Counted from the first letter of the stretch, positions 1-7,184 are shown. The stretch is DNA of 23,032 bases from an uncultured Clostridia bacterium (GCA_934277495.1 CAKQUI010000024.1:1-23032); one strand, 5' to 3'. Program-made: numbers and translations. Notes: generated by a model from the sequence alone, not told the origin.

Positions 1-12
1 GGTTTTATGCAT

Positions 13-45
13 AAAAAAACGCCCTCCGAACTATGTTCAGAGGGC
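13..45 (-). terminator. T-box attenuator terminator
   Basis: On the minus strand GCCCTCTGAAC/GTTCGGAGGGC forms a GC-rich hairpin (45-21), followed by a run of seven T (19-13). It lies immediately 3' of the T-box core and would be the mutually exclusive partner of the antiterminator. Confidence 0.88.
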
Positions 46-290
46 AGTTGTTACCGCGTTACCACCTCTGTTCACTGCTCCCTCACGGAAACAGCCTCAC
101 TGAGTTCCTGCAAACTCGCTCACTGTGACGGGTGAACCCGTTCCAGCCTACTGGGAGATACTGATAATGACCTCCGTTCGGTGGACTGCTCTCGGAATGT
201 ATTCAGTCAGATTACTTCCTGCGCCTCTCATCACCCGGCAGCTTTCTGTTGGCTTCATTCTGACTTACTATTTTCCGGTCGCCGCATTTG
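13..290 (-). promoter_or_regulatory. T-box leader (tRNA-sensing riboswitch), probable Tyr specifier
   Basis: Read on the minus strand this is a full T-box leader. Stem I has the lower helix CGGAA (277-273) with TTCCG (197-193). The specifier loop lies between this and helix AGTCAG (265-260)/CTGACT (210-205). The 5' side of the loop holds AGTA and the 3' side reads GAA-TAC-A, so the specifier is UAC (201-199), a tyrosine codon. The T-box core GGTGGTAACGCGG lies at 66-54. Its UGGU bulge would pair with an ACCA end, consistent with discriminator A73 of tRNA-Tyr. The terminator at 45-13 follows. Uncharged tRNA-Tyr should stabilise the antiterminator and allow readthrough into the gene to the left, which is outside the window and most likely tyrS. 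The T-box call is firm; the amino-acid call is an inference from loop geometry. Confidence 0.9.
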
Positions 291-296
291 TCAGTT

Positions 297-325
297 ATTA
301 TGACACGTATTTGTGGATATGTCAA
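297..325 (-). promoter_or_regulatory. Sigma-A promoter of the T-box transcript
   Basis: On the minus strand there is a perfect -35 TTGACA (325-320), a 17-bp spacer and -10 CATAAT (302-297). Transcription should begin near 290, just upstream of Stem I of the T-box leader. Confidence 0.85.
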
Positions 326-388
326 GATAGATTTTGATTTTTTTGTGTGTGGCAAACAAATAGTGACTCAGTAGGATATGAAATCGGA

Positions 389-480
389 AAATTGTCGGAC
401 TGAAGGGTACAATTTCAAAAAAACAGATAGAATGACATATCTGTATATTTTAAAAAATTAAAAAGTGTATATTTTAAAAA
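389..480. repeat. Inverted and direct repeats upstream of the ECF gene
   Basis: The AT-rich gap between the divergent T-box and ECF transcripts holds two inverted repeats: AAATTGT/ACAATTT (389-395 and 409-415) and ACAGATA/TATCTGT (423-429 and 438-444). It also holds a direct repeat TGTATATTTTAAAAA at 442-456 and 466-480, with a 24-bp period. They lie upstream of the likely start of the ECF transcript, so they are more likely DNA-level sites than RNA leader structure. Function is unknown. Confidence 0.4.
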
Positions 481-487
481 GTATAAT
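458..487 (+). promoter_or_regulatory. Candidate promoter of the ECF/aminotransferase operon
   Basis: A perfect -10 TATAAT lies at 482-487 with a weak -35 TTAAAA (458-463) and an 18-bp spacer. Transcription would start near 494, giving a leader of about 50 nt before the start codon, too short for a typical vitamin riboswitch. The AT-rich background makes the -35 uncertain. Confidence 0.45.
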
Positions 488-544
488 TATAGTGTAATCT
501 TAATATTGAAGCTGGCTTGAAAACAAAAAAACAGGAGAATAATA

Positions 545-1066
545 ATGACTACAAATACTATTGAAAGAAGCAGAACTTACTATCTGGTGATAAATGCACT
601 GTTTATCGCCCTGACATTCGTTGCTACATGGCTGATCAATATCAGACTGCCATTCATGGGCAGCGGCGGACTCATCCATCTTGGCAATGTGCCTCTCTTC
701 GTGGCAGCTATGCTGTTCGGCAGGAAGACAGGAGCTGTATCCGGAGCATTCGGTATGGCACTGTTCGATCTTATGAGCGGATGGACTGCATGGGCACCTT
801 TCACATTTGTGATCGTAGGATGCATGGGATATGTAGTAGGCCTCATAGCTGAAAAGAAGCCGTTCAAACACATGGTGGTGAACAATATCATTTCAGTGAT
901 ACTGGCGCTTGTTATCAAGGTAGTAGGCTACTATTTTGCAGAAGTCATCCTTTACCATAACTGGGTGGCACCTCTGGGTTCGATACCTGGCAATGTGGTA
1001 CAGGTAGGATTTGCAGGAGTACTGGTACTGATTTTCATACAGCAGCTTCGCAGATTCGTGAAATAA
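545..1066 (+). CDS. ECF transporter substrate-binding (S) component
   Basis: This 173-aa very hydrophobic protein has about five or six predicted membrane segments and a conserved block around residues 37-70 (GLIHLGNVPLFVAAMLFGRK, then a glycine-rich stretch and DLMSGW). The pattern fits the S components of energy-coupling-factor transporters in the riboflavin-transporter-like/HmpT family. S components capture a vitamin or precursor and dock on a shared EcfAA'T module; no EcfA or EcfT gene is nearby, so this is a stand-alone (group II) type. AGGAG (533-537) precedes the ATG. The next gene, a PLP-dependent aminotransferase, starts 16 nt downstream. That pairing makes vitamin B6 a reasonable substrate guess, but the sequence alone does not fix the ligand. 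Confidence 0.8.
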   Translation: MTTNTIERSRTYYLVINALFIALTFVATWLINIRLPFMGSGGLIHLGNVPLFVAAMLFGRKTGAVSGAFGMALFDLMSGWTAWAPFTFVIVGCMGYVVGLIAEKKPFKHMVVNNIISVILALVIKVVGYYFAEVILYHNWVAPLGSIPGNVVQVGFAGVLVLIFIQQLRRFVK

Positions 1067-1082
1067 AGGAGAATGACAGGAT

Positions 1083-2216
1083 ATGTATAAGATAATGACG
1101 GCAGGACCTGTACAGGTCAGAGAAAATGTAAGGATGGCGAGAAGTCTGCCATGTACGAACCCGGATCTTGATCTGGACTTTTATGAATTTTATAAAGAAA
1201 CATGTGATCTGTTCTCAAAGGCCCTTGGAACTGAAAACAGGACTCTTATCATGGGCGGAGAAGGCATACTGGGACTTGAAGCAGCATGTGCATCGCTTAC
1301 AGAGCCGGGAGACAGAGTGCTTGTCATAGACAACGGTATATTCGGCAAGGGCTTTGCAGACTTCGTGAAAATATACGGAGGTGAGCCTGTGCTGTACACA
1401 TCCGACTACAGGAATCCTGTTGACACTGCAGATCTGGAAGCTTTCCTCAAAGAAGACAGTGATTTCAGATATGCTACAGTGGTCCACTGTGATACACCAA
1501 GCGGCGTCATAAACGATGTGGCAGAGATCAGCAGGATACTGGACAGATACGGTATCATGACCGTTGCCGATTCTGTAGCAGGTATGTTCGGACAGCCTCT
1601 CGACTGCAGGAACAGCAAGATAGATATACTTTGCGGAGGCTCCCAGAAGGCGCTGTCAGCCGCTCCGGGACTTACGATGGTATGGGTGAGCGACAGAGCA
1701 TTCAAAGCTATGGAAGACAGAAAGACGCCGATAGCTTCTTTCTATGCCAATATACTTGTTTTCAAGGATTATTACGAAAACAAATGGTTCCCGTATACTA
1801 TGCCGATAAGCGACATCACAGGACTGAGACAGGCTCTCGATAATTTCCTTGATGACAGCAATGTATACGAGCGTCATGAGAAAGTAGCAGCAGCTACAAG
1901 GTATGCGATTGAAAAGGGCGGGCTGAAGCTTTATCTTGATTCAGGATATTCGAACACTGTCACTGTCCTTGAAGTTCCCGAAGGTATGACGGATGAACAG
2001 ATCCTCAGAGGAATGGTGAAGGATTACGGCATCATGATATCAGGATGCTTCGATGTGCTGGCAGGCAAGGTCGTTCGTATCGGACATATGGGCGAGAATG
2101 CCAATGCAGCAGATATGGTGGAAACCCTCAGGGCGCTCCAGGGCACTATGGAAAAACACGGCGTAAAGATCTCATGCGACCTTGCAGATGCTTTCATGGA
2201 GTCATACAGCAGATAA
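1083..2216 (+). CDS. Class V PLP-dependent aminotransferase (alanine/serine-glyoxylate type)
   Basis: A 377-aa fold-type I PLP enzyme. The N-terminal TAGPVQV is typical of the alanine-glyoxylate/serine-pyruvate aminotransferase group. HCDTPSG (135-141) and VADS, with Asp163 expected to pair with the pyridine nitrogen, are conserved. GGSQK places the Schiff-base lysine at residue 189. The length matches the family (about 360-400 aa). It is in one transcription unit with the ECF S component (16-nt gap, AAGGAG before ATG). The substrate is not determined: the family includes serine-glyoxylate, alanine-glyoxylate and phosphonate-pathway members, and no phosphonate or glycine-cycle gene is adjacent. 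The cytoplasmic product would need PLP, which fits a B6 role for the transporter but does not prove it. Confidence 0.82.
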   Translation: MYKIMTAGPVQVRENVRMARSLPCTNPDLDLDFYEFYKETCDLFSKALGTENRTLIMGGEGILGLEAACASLTEPGDRVLVIDNGIFGKGFADFVKIYGGEPVLYTSDYRNPVDTADLEAFLKEDSDFRYATVVHCDTPSGVINDVAEISRILDRYGIMTVADSVAGMFGQPLDCRNSKIDILCGGSQKALSAAPGLTMVWVSDRAFKAMEDRKTPIASFYANILVFKDYYENKWFPYTMPISDITGLRQALDNFLDDSNVYERHEKVAAATRYAIEKGGLKLYLDSGYSNTVTVLEVPEGMTDEQILRGMVKDYGIMISGCFDVLAGKVVRIGHMGENANAADMVETLRALQGTMEKHGVKISCDLADAFMESYSR

Positions 2217-2249
2217 CTGCAGAAATATATGGAGCCTGAAGCATATTCT

Positions 2250-2277
2250 TTGAAACAGCTGCTTTATCTGATATAAT
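2250..2277 (+). promoter_or_regulatory. Sigma-A promoter of the FTR-like gene
   Basis: TTGAAA (2250-2255), a 16-bp spacer and a perfect TATAAT (2272-2277) lie in the 94-bp gap after the aminotransferase. Transcription would start near 2284, about 27 nt before the next ATG. Confidence 0.75.
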
Positions 2278-2310
2278 GGTGTCAGGTAAAGAATAAGGAG
2301 ATCATATATC

Positions 2311-2511
2311 ATGGCTGTAAGACTCAATGACAACAAAGAACTTGTTGCAAAGATAAAAGAAGGTCTTGAGATGAAGGGCGGTTACTGTCCCTGCAGGCTG
2401 GAACGGACCGAAGACAACAAATGCATATGCAGGGAATTCCGGGAGCAGATAAAGGATCCGGATTTTGAAGGCTACTGCCACTGCATGCTGTATTACAAAT
2501 CAAAAGACTGA
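2311..2511 (+). CDS. Small ferredoxin-thioredoxin reductase catalytic-domain-like protein
   Basis: This 66-residue protein carries three Cys-x-Cys pairs: CPC (26-28), CIC (38-40) and CHC (56-58). The order CPC...CxC...CHC, with EFR after the second pair, is the signature of the ferredoxin-thioredoxin reductase catalytic chain. There the cysteines bind a [4Fe-4S] cluster and form an adjacent redox disulfide. The spacing here (9 and 15 residues) differs from the 16 and 8 of plant-type FTR, and the protein is shorter than the usual 100-plus residues. It is probably a cytoplasmic Fe-S redox protein; the partner is unknown. AAGGAG lies 10 nt before ATG. It is monocistronic, with its own promoter and terminator. 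Confidence 0.72.
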   Translation: MAVRLNDNKELVAKIKEGLEMKGGYCPCRLERTEDNKCICREFREQIKDPDFEGYCHCMLYYKSKD

Positions 2512-2562
2512 AAAAGACCTGCCTGAGCTGCGGATGTATCCGGTGCGACGGGCAGGTCTTTT
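2512..2562 (+). terminator. Intrinsic terminator, likely bidirectional
   Basis: GACCTGCC (2516-2523) pairs with GGCAGGTC (2551-2558), extended by flanking A and T runs. An inner CGGAT/ATCCG hairpin (2531-2542) sits inside the loop. A T-rich tail follows on the plus strand, and TTTTT follows on the minus strand, so it can also end the convergent regulator transcript. Confidence 0.8.
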
Positions 2563-2588
2563 ATTATTATCTTTAAAGGATGGGGAGA

Positions 2589-3983
2589 TCAGTCGTTTTC
2601 ACGCTGCTGTTTTTTTTCTTCTCTGTATTTCTTGAGTATCTTGGATACTGTCGACTGGTTTACGCCCAGAGCTTCGGCTGCTTTGTACGTTGTCTTGTAT
2701 ATAGCGTAAGCCCTGAGTACCAGCTGCTTTTCCAGGTCTTCTTTAGCCTTGCGCAGCGGTATTATATCATTGAACAGCAGTTTGATGTTGCTGTCCTCAC
2801 TGTCGCTGCCGTGCAGTACCTTGTGGATCGTGTCACTGCCTATCAGTGCCGAATCACAAAGTATATAGGCACTTTCAAGGGTATGTTCCAGTTCTTTGAT
2901 ATTACCGGGCCAGTCGTAGGACGCTAGGGTCCCCAGTGCTTTGTCGCTGAGACGTTTGTTGCCTTTGTATTTGGCGTTCAGTTTCGTTATACCAGATCTT
3001 GCTATCAGTTCGATATCTCCAGGTCTGCTGGAAAGTGACGGGATGTGCAGCAGTATAGTATTCAGACTGAAATAAAGCTCTTTCAGGAAAGAGCCTTCTT
3101 CGCTCATCTGCCTCAGATCGCAGCATGTCGTTGCGATGATACGTGTATCTGATGTTATCATCTTGCTGCCACCGTACCTTGTGAACTGTGATGTTTCAAG
3201 GTATCCGTGCAGTTTACGCTGTACAGACAGCGGCATCTGGTCTATATCGGAGATGAGGAGGGTACCGCCGTCGGCAAGTTCCAGCATTCCTTTTCTGGTT
3301 TCGGAATATCCTCCGGAAGGAGCAGTTTCTTCGTGACCGAACAGTTCGCTTTCTAGAGAAGGTCCGCTTATGGTGAAACAGTTGAGACTCATCAAAGGCG
3401 CATTGCTTCTCTTGCTGAAGGAGTGTACCGTTTTTGCCGCCTGGTTTTTTTCGACGCCGATATCGCCATGTATCAGTATCGGCATATCGAGGGGTGCTAT
3501 CCTTATGATGGTATCTTTGAGCTCAGCTGTTGAACGGTCGGATGTGATGAAACCGGAGCCTGCAAAGACCTCTTCACGCAGACTTTCTATCTCGGCATCT
3601 CTGCTGTCTATCGTGTTAAGAAGCTGGTTCACGGCTTCCACGTCCTTTGATGTACTGATGACTAAAGAAATGCTGCCGTCATCATCGAATACCGGGATGC
3701 CTGTAGCCAGTATCTTGCGGCCGTCCTTGAGTTTCTGCACTACGCTTACGGGTTCTTTTTTCTCAAGGACGTGCAGTGTGCTGCTGTCTGAAAACAAACC
3801 TTCGCTGACGAGATCACGGACGTTACGGCCCAGAAGATCGCCGGCTTCTATACAGTTGATCTCCACTGAAGCCGGATTCACGAAAATTATATTGCCGTCG
3901 CCGTCACATACGAAGATTTCTTCGCCCAGCTGTTCTATAATCGTTTTGTATATGTTAGGGAATCTGCTTGACAGATCGTTCAT
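2589..3983 (-). CDS. PAS-AAA+-HTH regulator with degenerate sigma-54-activator domain
   Basis: A 464-aa protein with an N-terminal PAS domain (about 12-115), an AAA+ domain of the sigma-54 activator type (about 145-375) and a C-terminal helix-turn-helix (about 430-452). The AAA+ fold is recognisable from ELFGHE (213-218), ELADGGTL (235-242) and WPGNIKELE (358-366). The functional motifs are altered: Walker A GESGTGKE is GDIGVEKN (173-180), GAFTGA is TAPSGG (220-225), Walker B Asp-Glu is Ser-Asp (245-246), and FRxDLYYRL is FLKELYFSL (299-307), losing both arginines. The sensor II Arg is Lys. By comparison with TyrR-like family members it probably binds DNA and acts with sigma-A rather than remodelling sigma-54. 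It is divergent from the CoA-transferase and probably controls it. GGAGG precedes ATG. Confidence 0.85.
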   Translation of the reverse strand: MNDLSSRFPNIYKTIIEQLGEEIFVCDGDGNIIFVNPASVEINCIEAGDLLGRNVRDLVSEGLFSDSSTLHVLEKKEPVSVVQKLKDGRKILATGIPVFDDDGSISLVISTSKDVEAVNQLLNTIDSRDAEIESLREEVFAGSGFITSDRSTAELKDTIIRIAPLDMPILIHGDIGVEKNQAAKTVHSFSKRSNAPLMSLNCFTISGPSLESELFGHEETAPSGGYSETRKGMLELADGGTLLISDIDQMPLSVQRKLHGYLETSQFTRYGGSKMITSDTRIIATTCCDLRQMSEEGSFLKELYFSLNTILLHIPSLSSRPGDIELIARSGITKLNAKYKGNKRLSDKALGTLASYDWPGNIKELEHTLESAYILCDSALIGSDTIHKVLHGSDSEDSNIKLLFNDIIPLRKAKEDLEKQLVLRAYAIYKTTYKAAEALGVNQSTVSKILKKYREEKKQQREND

Positions 3984-4025
3984 TAAAATAGCCTCCGTTA
4001 TCTTTTCAAATCATAGTCTGTTCCT

Positions 4026-4031
4026 ATTATA
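4026..4031 (-). promoter_or_regulatory. -10 element of the regulator gene
   Basis: On the minus strand a perfect TATAAT (4031-4026) lies about 43 nt before the regulator start codon. No consensus -35 is present at 16-18 bp. The -35 position is instead covered by the GCATTA/TAATGC palindrome, consistent with a regulated or autoregulated promoter. Confidence 0.5.
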
Positions 4032-4050
4032 AAGGGTTTGATGAAAAAAA

Positions 4051-4076
4051 GCATTAAAAATAATGCGAAAAAGCAT
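4051..4076. promoter_or_regulatory. Candidate operator: GCATTA-aaaa-TAATGC palindrome plus a third half-site
   Basis: GCATTA (4051-4056) and TAATGC (4061-4066) form a perfect palindrome with a 4-bp spacer, followed by another GCATT (4072-4076). It is centred near -40 of the regulator promoter and about 190 bp upstream of the predicted CoA-transferase start. A symmetric site in a divergent regulator/target gap suggests dimer binding; the cognate protein is inferred. Confidence 0.5.
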
Positions 4077-4093
4077 TTTTTAAAGAAAAAATA

Positions 4094-4126
4094 TGCAGTG
4101 GAGCAGGTTTTATTCGTATCACTGCA
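4094..4126. repeat. Inverted repeat TGCAGTG / CACTGCA
   Basis: Perfect 7-bp arms (4094-4100 and 4120-4126) separated by 19 bp lie in the middle of the 321-bp regulator/CoA-transferase gap. No T-run follows, so it is not a terminator. It is a possible second binding site for the divergent regulator. Confidence 0.4.
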
Positions 4127-4211
4127 AAATGCCGGCCGACGATACAATTTACAGTATATTTCGATTTTGTAAGCATAAAAATTTTTTATATGACTAACAT
4201 GATTTAGAGAC

Positions 4212-4240
4212 TGTTCAAATCTATGAATAAGTGGTAAAAT
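4212..4240 (+). promoter_or_regulatory. Candidate extended -10 promoter of the CoA-transferase
   Basis: TGG-TAAAAT (4232-4240) fits an extended -10 (TGn plus hexamer). A weak -35 TGTTCA lies at 4212-4217 with a 17-bp spacer. Transcription would start near 4247. No GG/GC -24/-12 element is seen in this orientation, in line with sigma-A use. Confidence 0.5.
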
Positions 4241-4304
4241 ATATCAGTAAATGTACTTTATTCAATAAAGTTTTATGTAATATTATTATGGAGGATACAT
4301 TTTT

Positions 4305-5621
4305 ATGGACTGGAAAAAACTTTACGAAGAGAAAAAATGCTCAGCTGACGAAGCAGTCAAGAGAATCAAATCAGGCGATCATGTAGTATTCGGACACTGC
4401 ATATCAGAGCCACCTGTACTCGTTGATGCAATGGTTAGAAACAAGGAACTGTATCACGATGTTACTATAAACCATATGGTAAGCCTGGGCAAAGGCGAAT
4501 ATACACTTCCTGAAAACAAAGAACACTTCAGATTCGAAGGATGGTTCGTTGGAGCAGGAACAAGAAAATCAGTAGCAGAAGGTCATGGAGATTTCGTACC
4601 TGTATTCTTCCATGAGATCCCTGAAATGATCAGAAGAGGTATCTTCAAGGTAGACGTTGTCATGGTAATGGTATCTAAGCCTGATGAAGATGGTAACTGC
4701 TCACTGGGTGTTGCATCAGACTACACTATGCAGGCTATCGAATCTGCAGATGTTGTACTGGCAGAAGTCAACGATCAGGTTCCATATGTATACGGAGATA
4801 CTCTCGTAAACATCAAGGATATGGATGCTATCGTTGAATCATCACATCCGCTGGCAGAATCAGCTTCAGGCAAGATCGGTCCTGCAGAAGAAGCTATCGG
4901 TAAATACTGTGCAGAGCTCATCGAAGACGGTGCAACACTGCAGCTTGGTATCGGAGCTATTCCGGATGCTGTACTGGCTCAGCTCAAGGGCAAGAAGAAC
5001 CTGGGCATCCATTCAGAGATGATCGCTGACGGAGTTGTAGATCTGGTCGAAGCCGGAGTTATCAACGGAAGCGAAAAGACTCTGGACAAGGGCAAGATCA
5101 TGGTAACATTCCTGATGGGTACAAAGAGATTATATGACTTCGTAGACAAGAATCCTGATGTAGTTCTCAAGCCTGTTGACTACGTAAATCATCCTGAAGT
5201 AGTTGCTCAGTGCGCTAAGATGGTAAGCATCAACTCATGCATGCAGGTAGACTTCATGGGTCAGGTCGTATCAGACAGTATCGGAATCAAGCAGTTCTCA
5301 GGTGTAGGCGGTCAGGTAGACTTCGTAAGAGGTGCTGCAATGTCACATGACAAGAAAGGTATCGCTATCATCGCAATGCCTTCAGTAGCAAAGAAGAAGG
5401 ACGGAACTATGATTTCCAAGATCGTTCCTTACATAGACGAGGGCGCTGCAGTAACTACATCAAGAAACGATGTTGACTATATCGTAACTGAATACGGTAT
5501 CGCACCGCTCAAGGGCAGAAATCTTAAAGACAGAGCAAGAATGCTCATAGAGATAGCTCACCCTGATTTCAGAGAAGAACTCAAAGCAGCATTCGAAAAA
5601 AGATTCAATGTAGCATATTGA
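4305..5621 (+). CDS. 4-hydroxybutyrate/butyrate-type acetyl-CoA:carboxylate CoA-transferase
   Basis: A 438-aa family I CoA-transferase of the acetyl-CoA hydrolase/transferase group. The GIGAIPDAV block (215-223) and GGQVDFVRGA are the family's CoA-binding signatures. GIHSEM puts the expected catalytic glutamate at residue 238, the length and position I recall for the C. aminobutyricum 4-hydroxybutyrate CoA-transferase AbfT. The enzyme would swap CoA between acetyl-CoA and a short-chain acid (butyrate, 4-hydroxybutyrate or similar) in fermentation; the substrate cannot be fixed from sequence. All 14 arginines use AGA, unlike neighbouring genes, a sign of strong expression. GGAGG (4290-4294) precedes ATG. 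It is divergent from the PAS/AAA+ regulator and ends at a strong terminator, so it is monocistronic. Confidence 0.88.
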   Translation: MDWKKLYEEKKCSADEAVKRIKSGDHVVFGHCISEPPVLVDAMVRNKELYHDVTINHMVSLGKGEYTLPENKEHFRFEGWFVGAGTRKSVAEGHGDFVPVFFHEIPEMIRRGIFKVDVVMVMVSKPDEDGNCSLGVASDYTMQAIESADVVLAEVNDQVPYVYGDTLVNIKDMDAIVESSHPLAESASGKIGPAEEAIGKYCAELIEDGATLQLGIGAIPDAVLAQLKGKKNLGIHSEMIADGVVDLVEAGVINGSEKTLDKGKIMVTFLMGTKRLYDFVDKNPDVVLKPVDYVNHPEVVAQCAKMVSINSCMQVDFMGQVVSDSIGIKQFSGVGGQVDFVRGAAMSHDKKGIAIIAMPSVAKKKDGTMISKIVPYIDEGAAVTTSRNDVDYIVTEYGIAPLKGRNLKDRARMLIEIAHPDFREELKAAFEKRFNVAY

Positions 5622-5670
5622 TTTTATTGATCGAAAGTGCTAATATATACAAGAGCATAGCTGAAACAGA

Positions 5671-5703
5671 AATTTGCCTAATCTTTATTAGGCAAATTTT
5701 TGT
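5671..5703 (+). terminator. Intrinsic terminator of the CoA-transferase
   Basis: A perfect 12-bp stem AATTTGCCTAAT (5671-5682)/ATTAGGCAAATT (5687-5698) with a 4-nt loop is followed by T-rich sequence, 50 nt after the stop codon. The stem is symmetric, with an A-rich 5' flank. Confidence 0.85.
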
Positions 5704-5783
5704 TGATATGAGAAAAATATTGTTTGAAATCAAAAGGTAAGTTATCATATTGAAACAAGATGGTTCAGAAAATGGAGGAAAAA

Positions 5784-7184
5784 ATGCCAGCAGATAACAC
5801 AAAATCTATCAATGAGTCAGATAAAATGGGTCAGATGCCTGTAGGAAGACTTATCCTTAGTATGTCGTGGCCGGCTATACTTTCGATGTTCATCCAGGCA
5901 TTCTATAACGTAGTGGACAGCTTTTTCGTGTCGCTTCTGAGTGAACAGGCTCTTGCTGCCGTCACATATATTTTCCCTGTACAGATGCTTCTGATTTCTG
6001 TGAGTGTGGGAACAGGAGTTGGTATCAACTCGCTAATATCGAGAAGGCTTGGTGCAGGACGTGTTGAAGAAGCTGATTTTGCTGCCAGTCACGGATACAG
6101 GCTTGCGTTTTTCAGCTGGGCTTTTTTCGCCCTGATCGGTATATTCCTTTCGGGACCATTCATGAGGCTTATGTCTGATACTCCGTATATCGTGGATAAC
6201 GGTATAGACTATATGAGGATAATAACGATACTGTCGCTTTTCTCGATAATACAGATAACTACAGAGAAAATACTTCAGGCAACAGGCAACATGAAGATGC
6301 CGATGCTGTGCAGCATCATCGGTGCAGCGGTCAATATCGCCTTCGATCCGATCCTTATTTTCGGTATCGGACCTTTCCCTGAAATGGGAGTTACAGGTGC
6401 AGCGGTGGCTACTGTGTTCGGTCAGTTCGTTTCCATGTGTCTGGGACAGATAATACTGTTCAGAGGCAATCATGTAGTCAAAGTCAGACTGCGTGGATGG
6501 AAGATGCAGAGCCGTATAATAAAAGACATATATGCTGTAGGAGCGCCTGCGATACTGATGCAGTCCATCGCATCCATCATGCAGTTCGGTATGAACCTGA
6601 TACTTGGAGGTCTCAATGAAACTGCAGTAGCTGTTCTGGGCGTTTACGGAAGGCTGCAGTCTTTCATATTCATGCCGGTCTTCGGTTTGAATCAGGGCGT
6701 GCTGCCTATCATGGGATACAATTACGGTGCCAGAAACAGACATCGTCTCATGAGTACATACAAGAAGGGATTCCTTATAGCATTCTGTATCATGGCGTTC
6801 GGTTTCATACTGTTCCAGCTTTTCCCGGAGCAGTTCCTGAGTGCATTCAATTCTCAGGGCAGCCAGGCTATGTATGATATAGGTATACCGGCGCTCAGGA
6901 CCATAAGTATATGTTTCTTCCCGGCATCCTTCGGTATCATGACTTCATCTATATTCCAGGCTATGGGACATGGATTCTACAGTCTGTGGGGCGCCCTTAT
7001 AAGGCAGCTCATAGGTGTGCTGCCTATGGCGTGGATATTCTCACGGATAGCAGGGCTTGATCTTGTGTGGTATTCGTTCCCTCTGGCAGAGATACTGGGT
7101 ACGGTATATTTCGTGATCGTACTGAGACATATCTACAGGGTCGAGATCAGAAGACTTGATATAATCGAAGATAATACATACTGA
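5784..7184 (+). CDS. MATE family multidrug/Na+ antiporter
   Basis: A 466-aa integral membrane protein with about 12 predicted transmembrane helices, the usual size for the multidrug and toxic compound extrusion family. Family features include the first-helix block PAILSMFIQAFYNVVDSFFV and the matching motif at the start of the second half (GAPAILMQSIASIMQFGMN), showing the two-bundle repeat. It probably exports cationic drugs or metabolites in exchange for Na+ or H+; the substrate is unknown. I chose ATG 5784 because GGAGG (5774-5778) lies 5 nt before it. An in-frame ATG at 5760 has no ribosome-binding site. It is convergent with the next gene, with only 9 bp between stops and no terminator hairpin visible. 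Confidence 0.9.
   Translation: MPADNTKSINESDKMGQMPVGRLILSMSWPAILSMFIQAFYNVVDSFFVSLLSEQALAAVTYIFPVQMLLISVSVGTGVGINSLISRRLGAGRVEEADFAASHGYRLAFFSWAFFALIGIFLSGPFMRLMSDTPYIVDNGIDYMRIITILSLFSIIQITTEKILQATGNMKMPMLCSIIGAAVNIAFDPILIFGIGPFPEMGVTGAAVATVFGQFVSMCLGQIILFRGNHVVKVRLRGWKMQSRIIKDIYAVGAPAILMQSIASIMQFGMNLILGGLNETAVAVLGVYGRLQSFIFMPVFGLNQGVLPIMGYNYGARNRHRLMSTYKKGFLIAFCIMAFGFILFQLFPEQFLSAFNSQGSQAMYDIGIPALRTISICFFPASFGIMTSSIFQAMGHGFYSLWGALIRQLIGVLPMAWIFSRIAGLDLVWYSFPLAEILGTVYFVIVLRHIYRVEIRRLDIIEDNTY

Noticed and set aside
125..337. Short plus-strand open frame over the T-box leader
   Set aside because: The region is fully explained by the minus-strand T-box RNA and its promoter, and there is no ribosome-binding site.
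4122..4138. GG-N10-GC (-24/-12, sigma-54-like) element on the minus strand
   Set aside because: It partly matches, but it points toward the regulator, deviates in the -24 box, and lies about 140 bp from the start. The local regulator lacks GAFTGA, so I treat it as chance.
5760..5783. Upstream ATG for the MATE gene
   Set aside because: No ribosome-binding site precedes it, while GGAGG sits at ideal spacing before ATG 5784.
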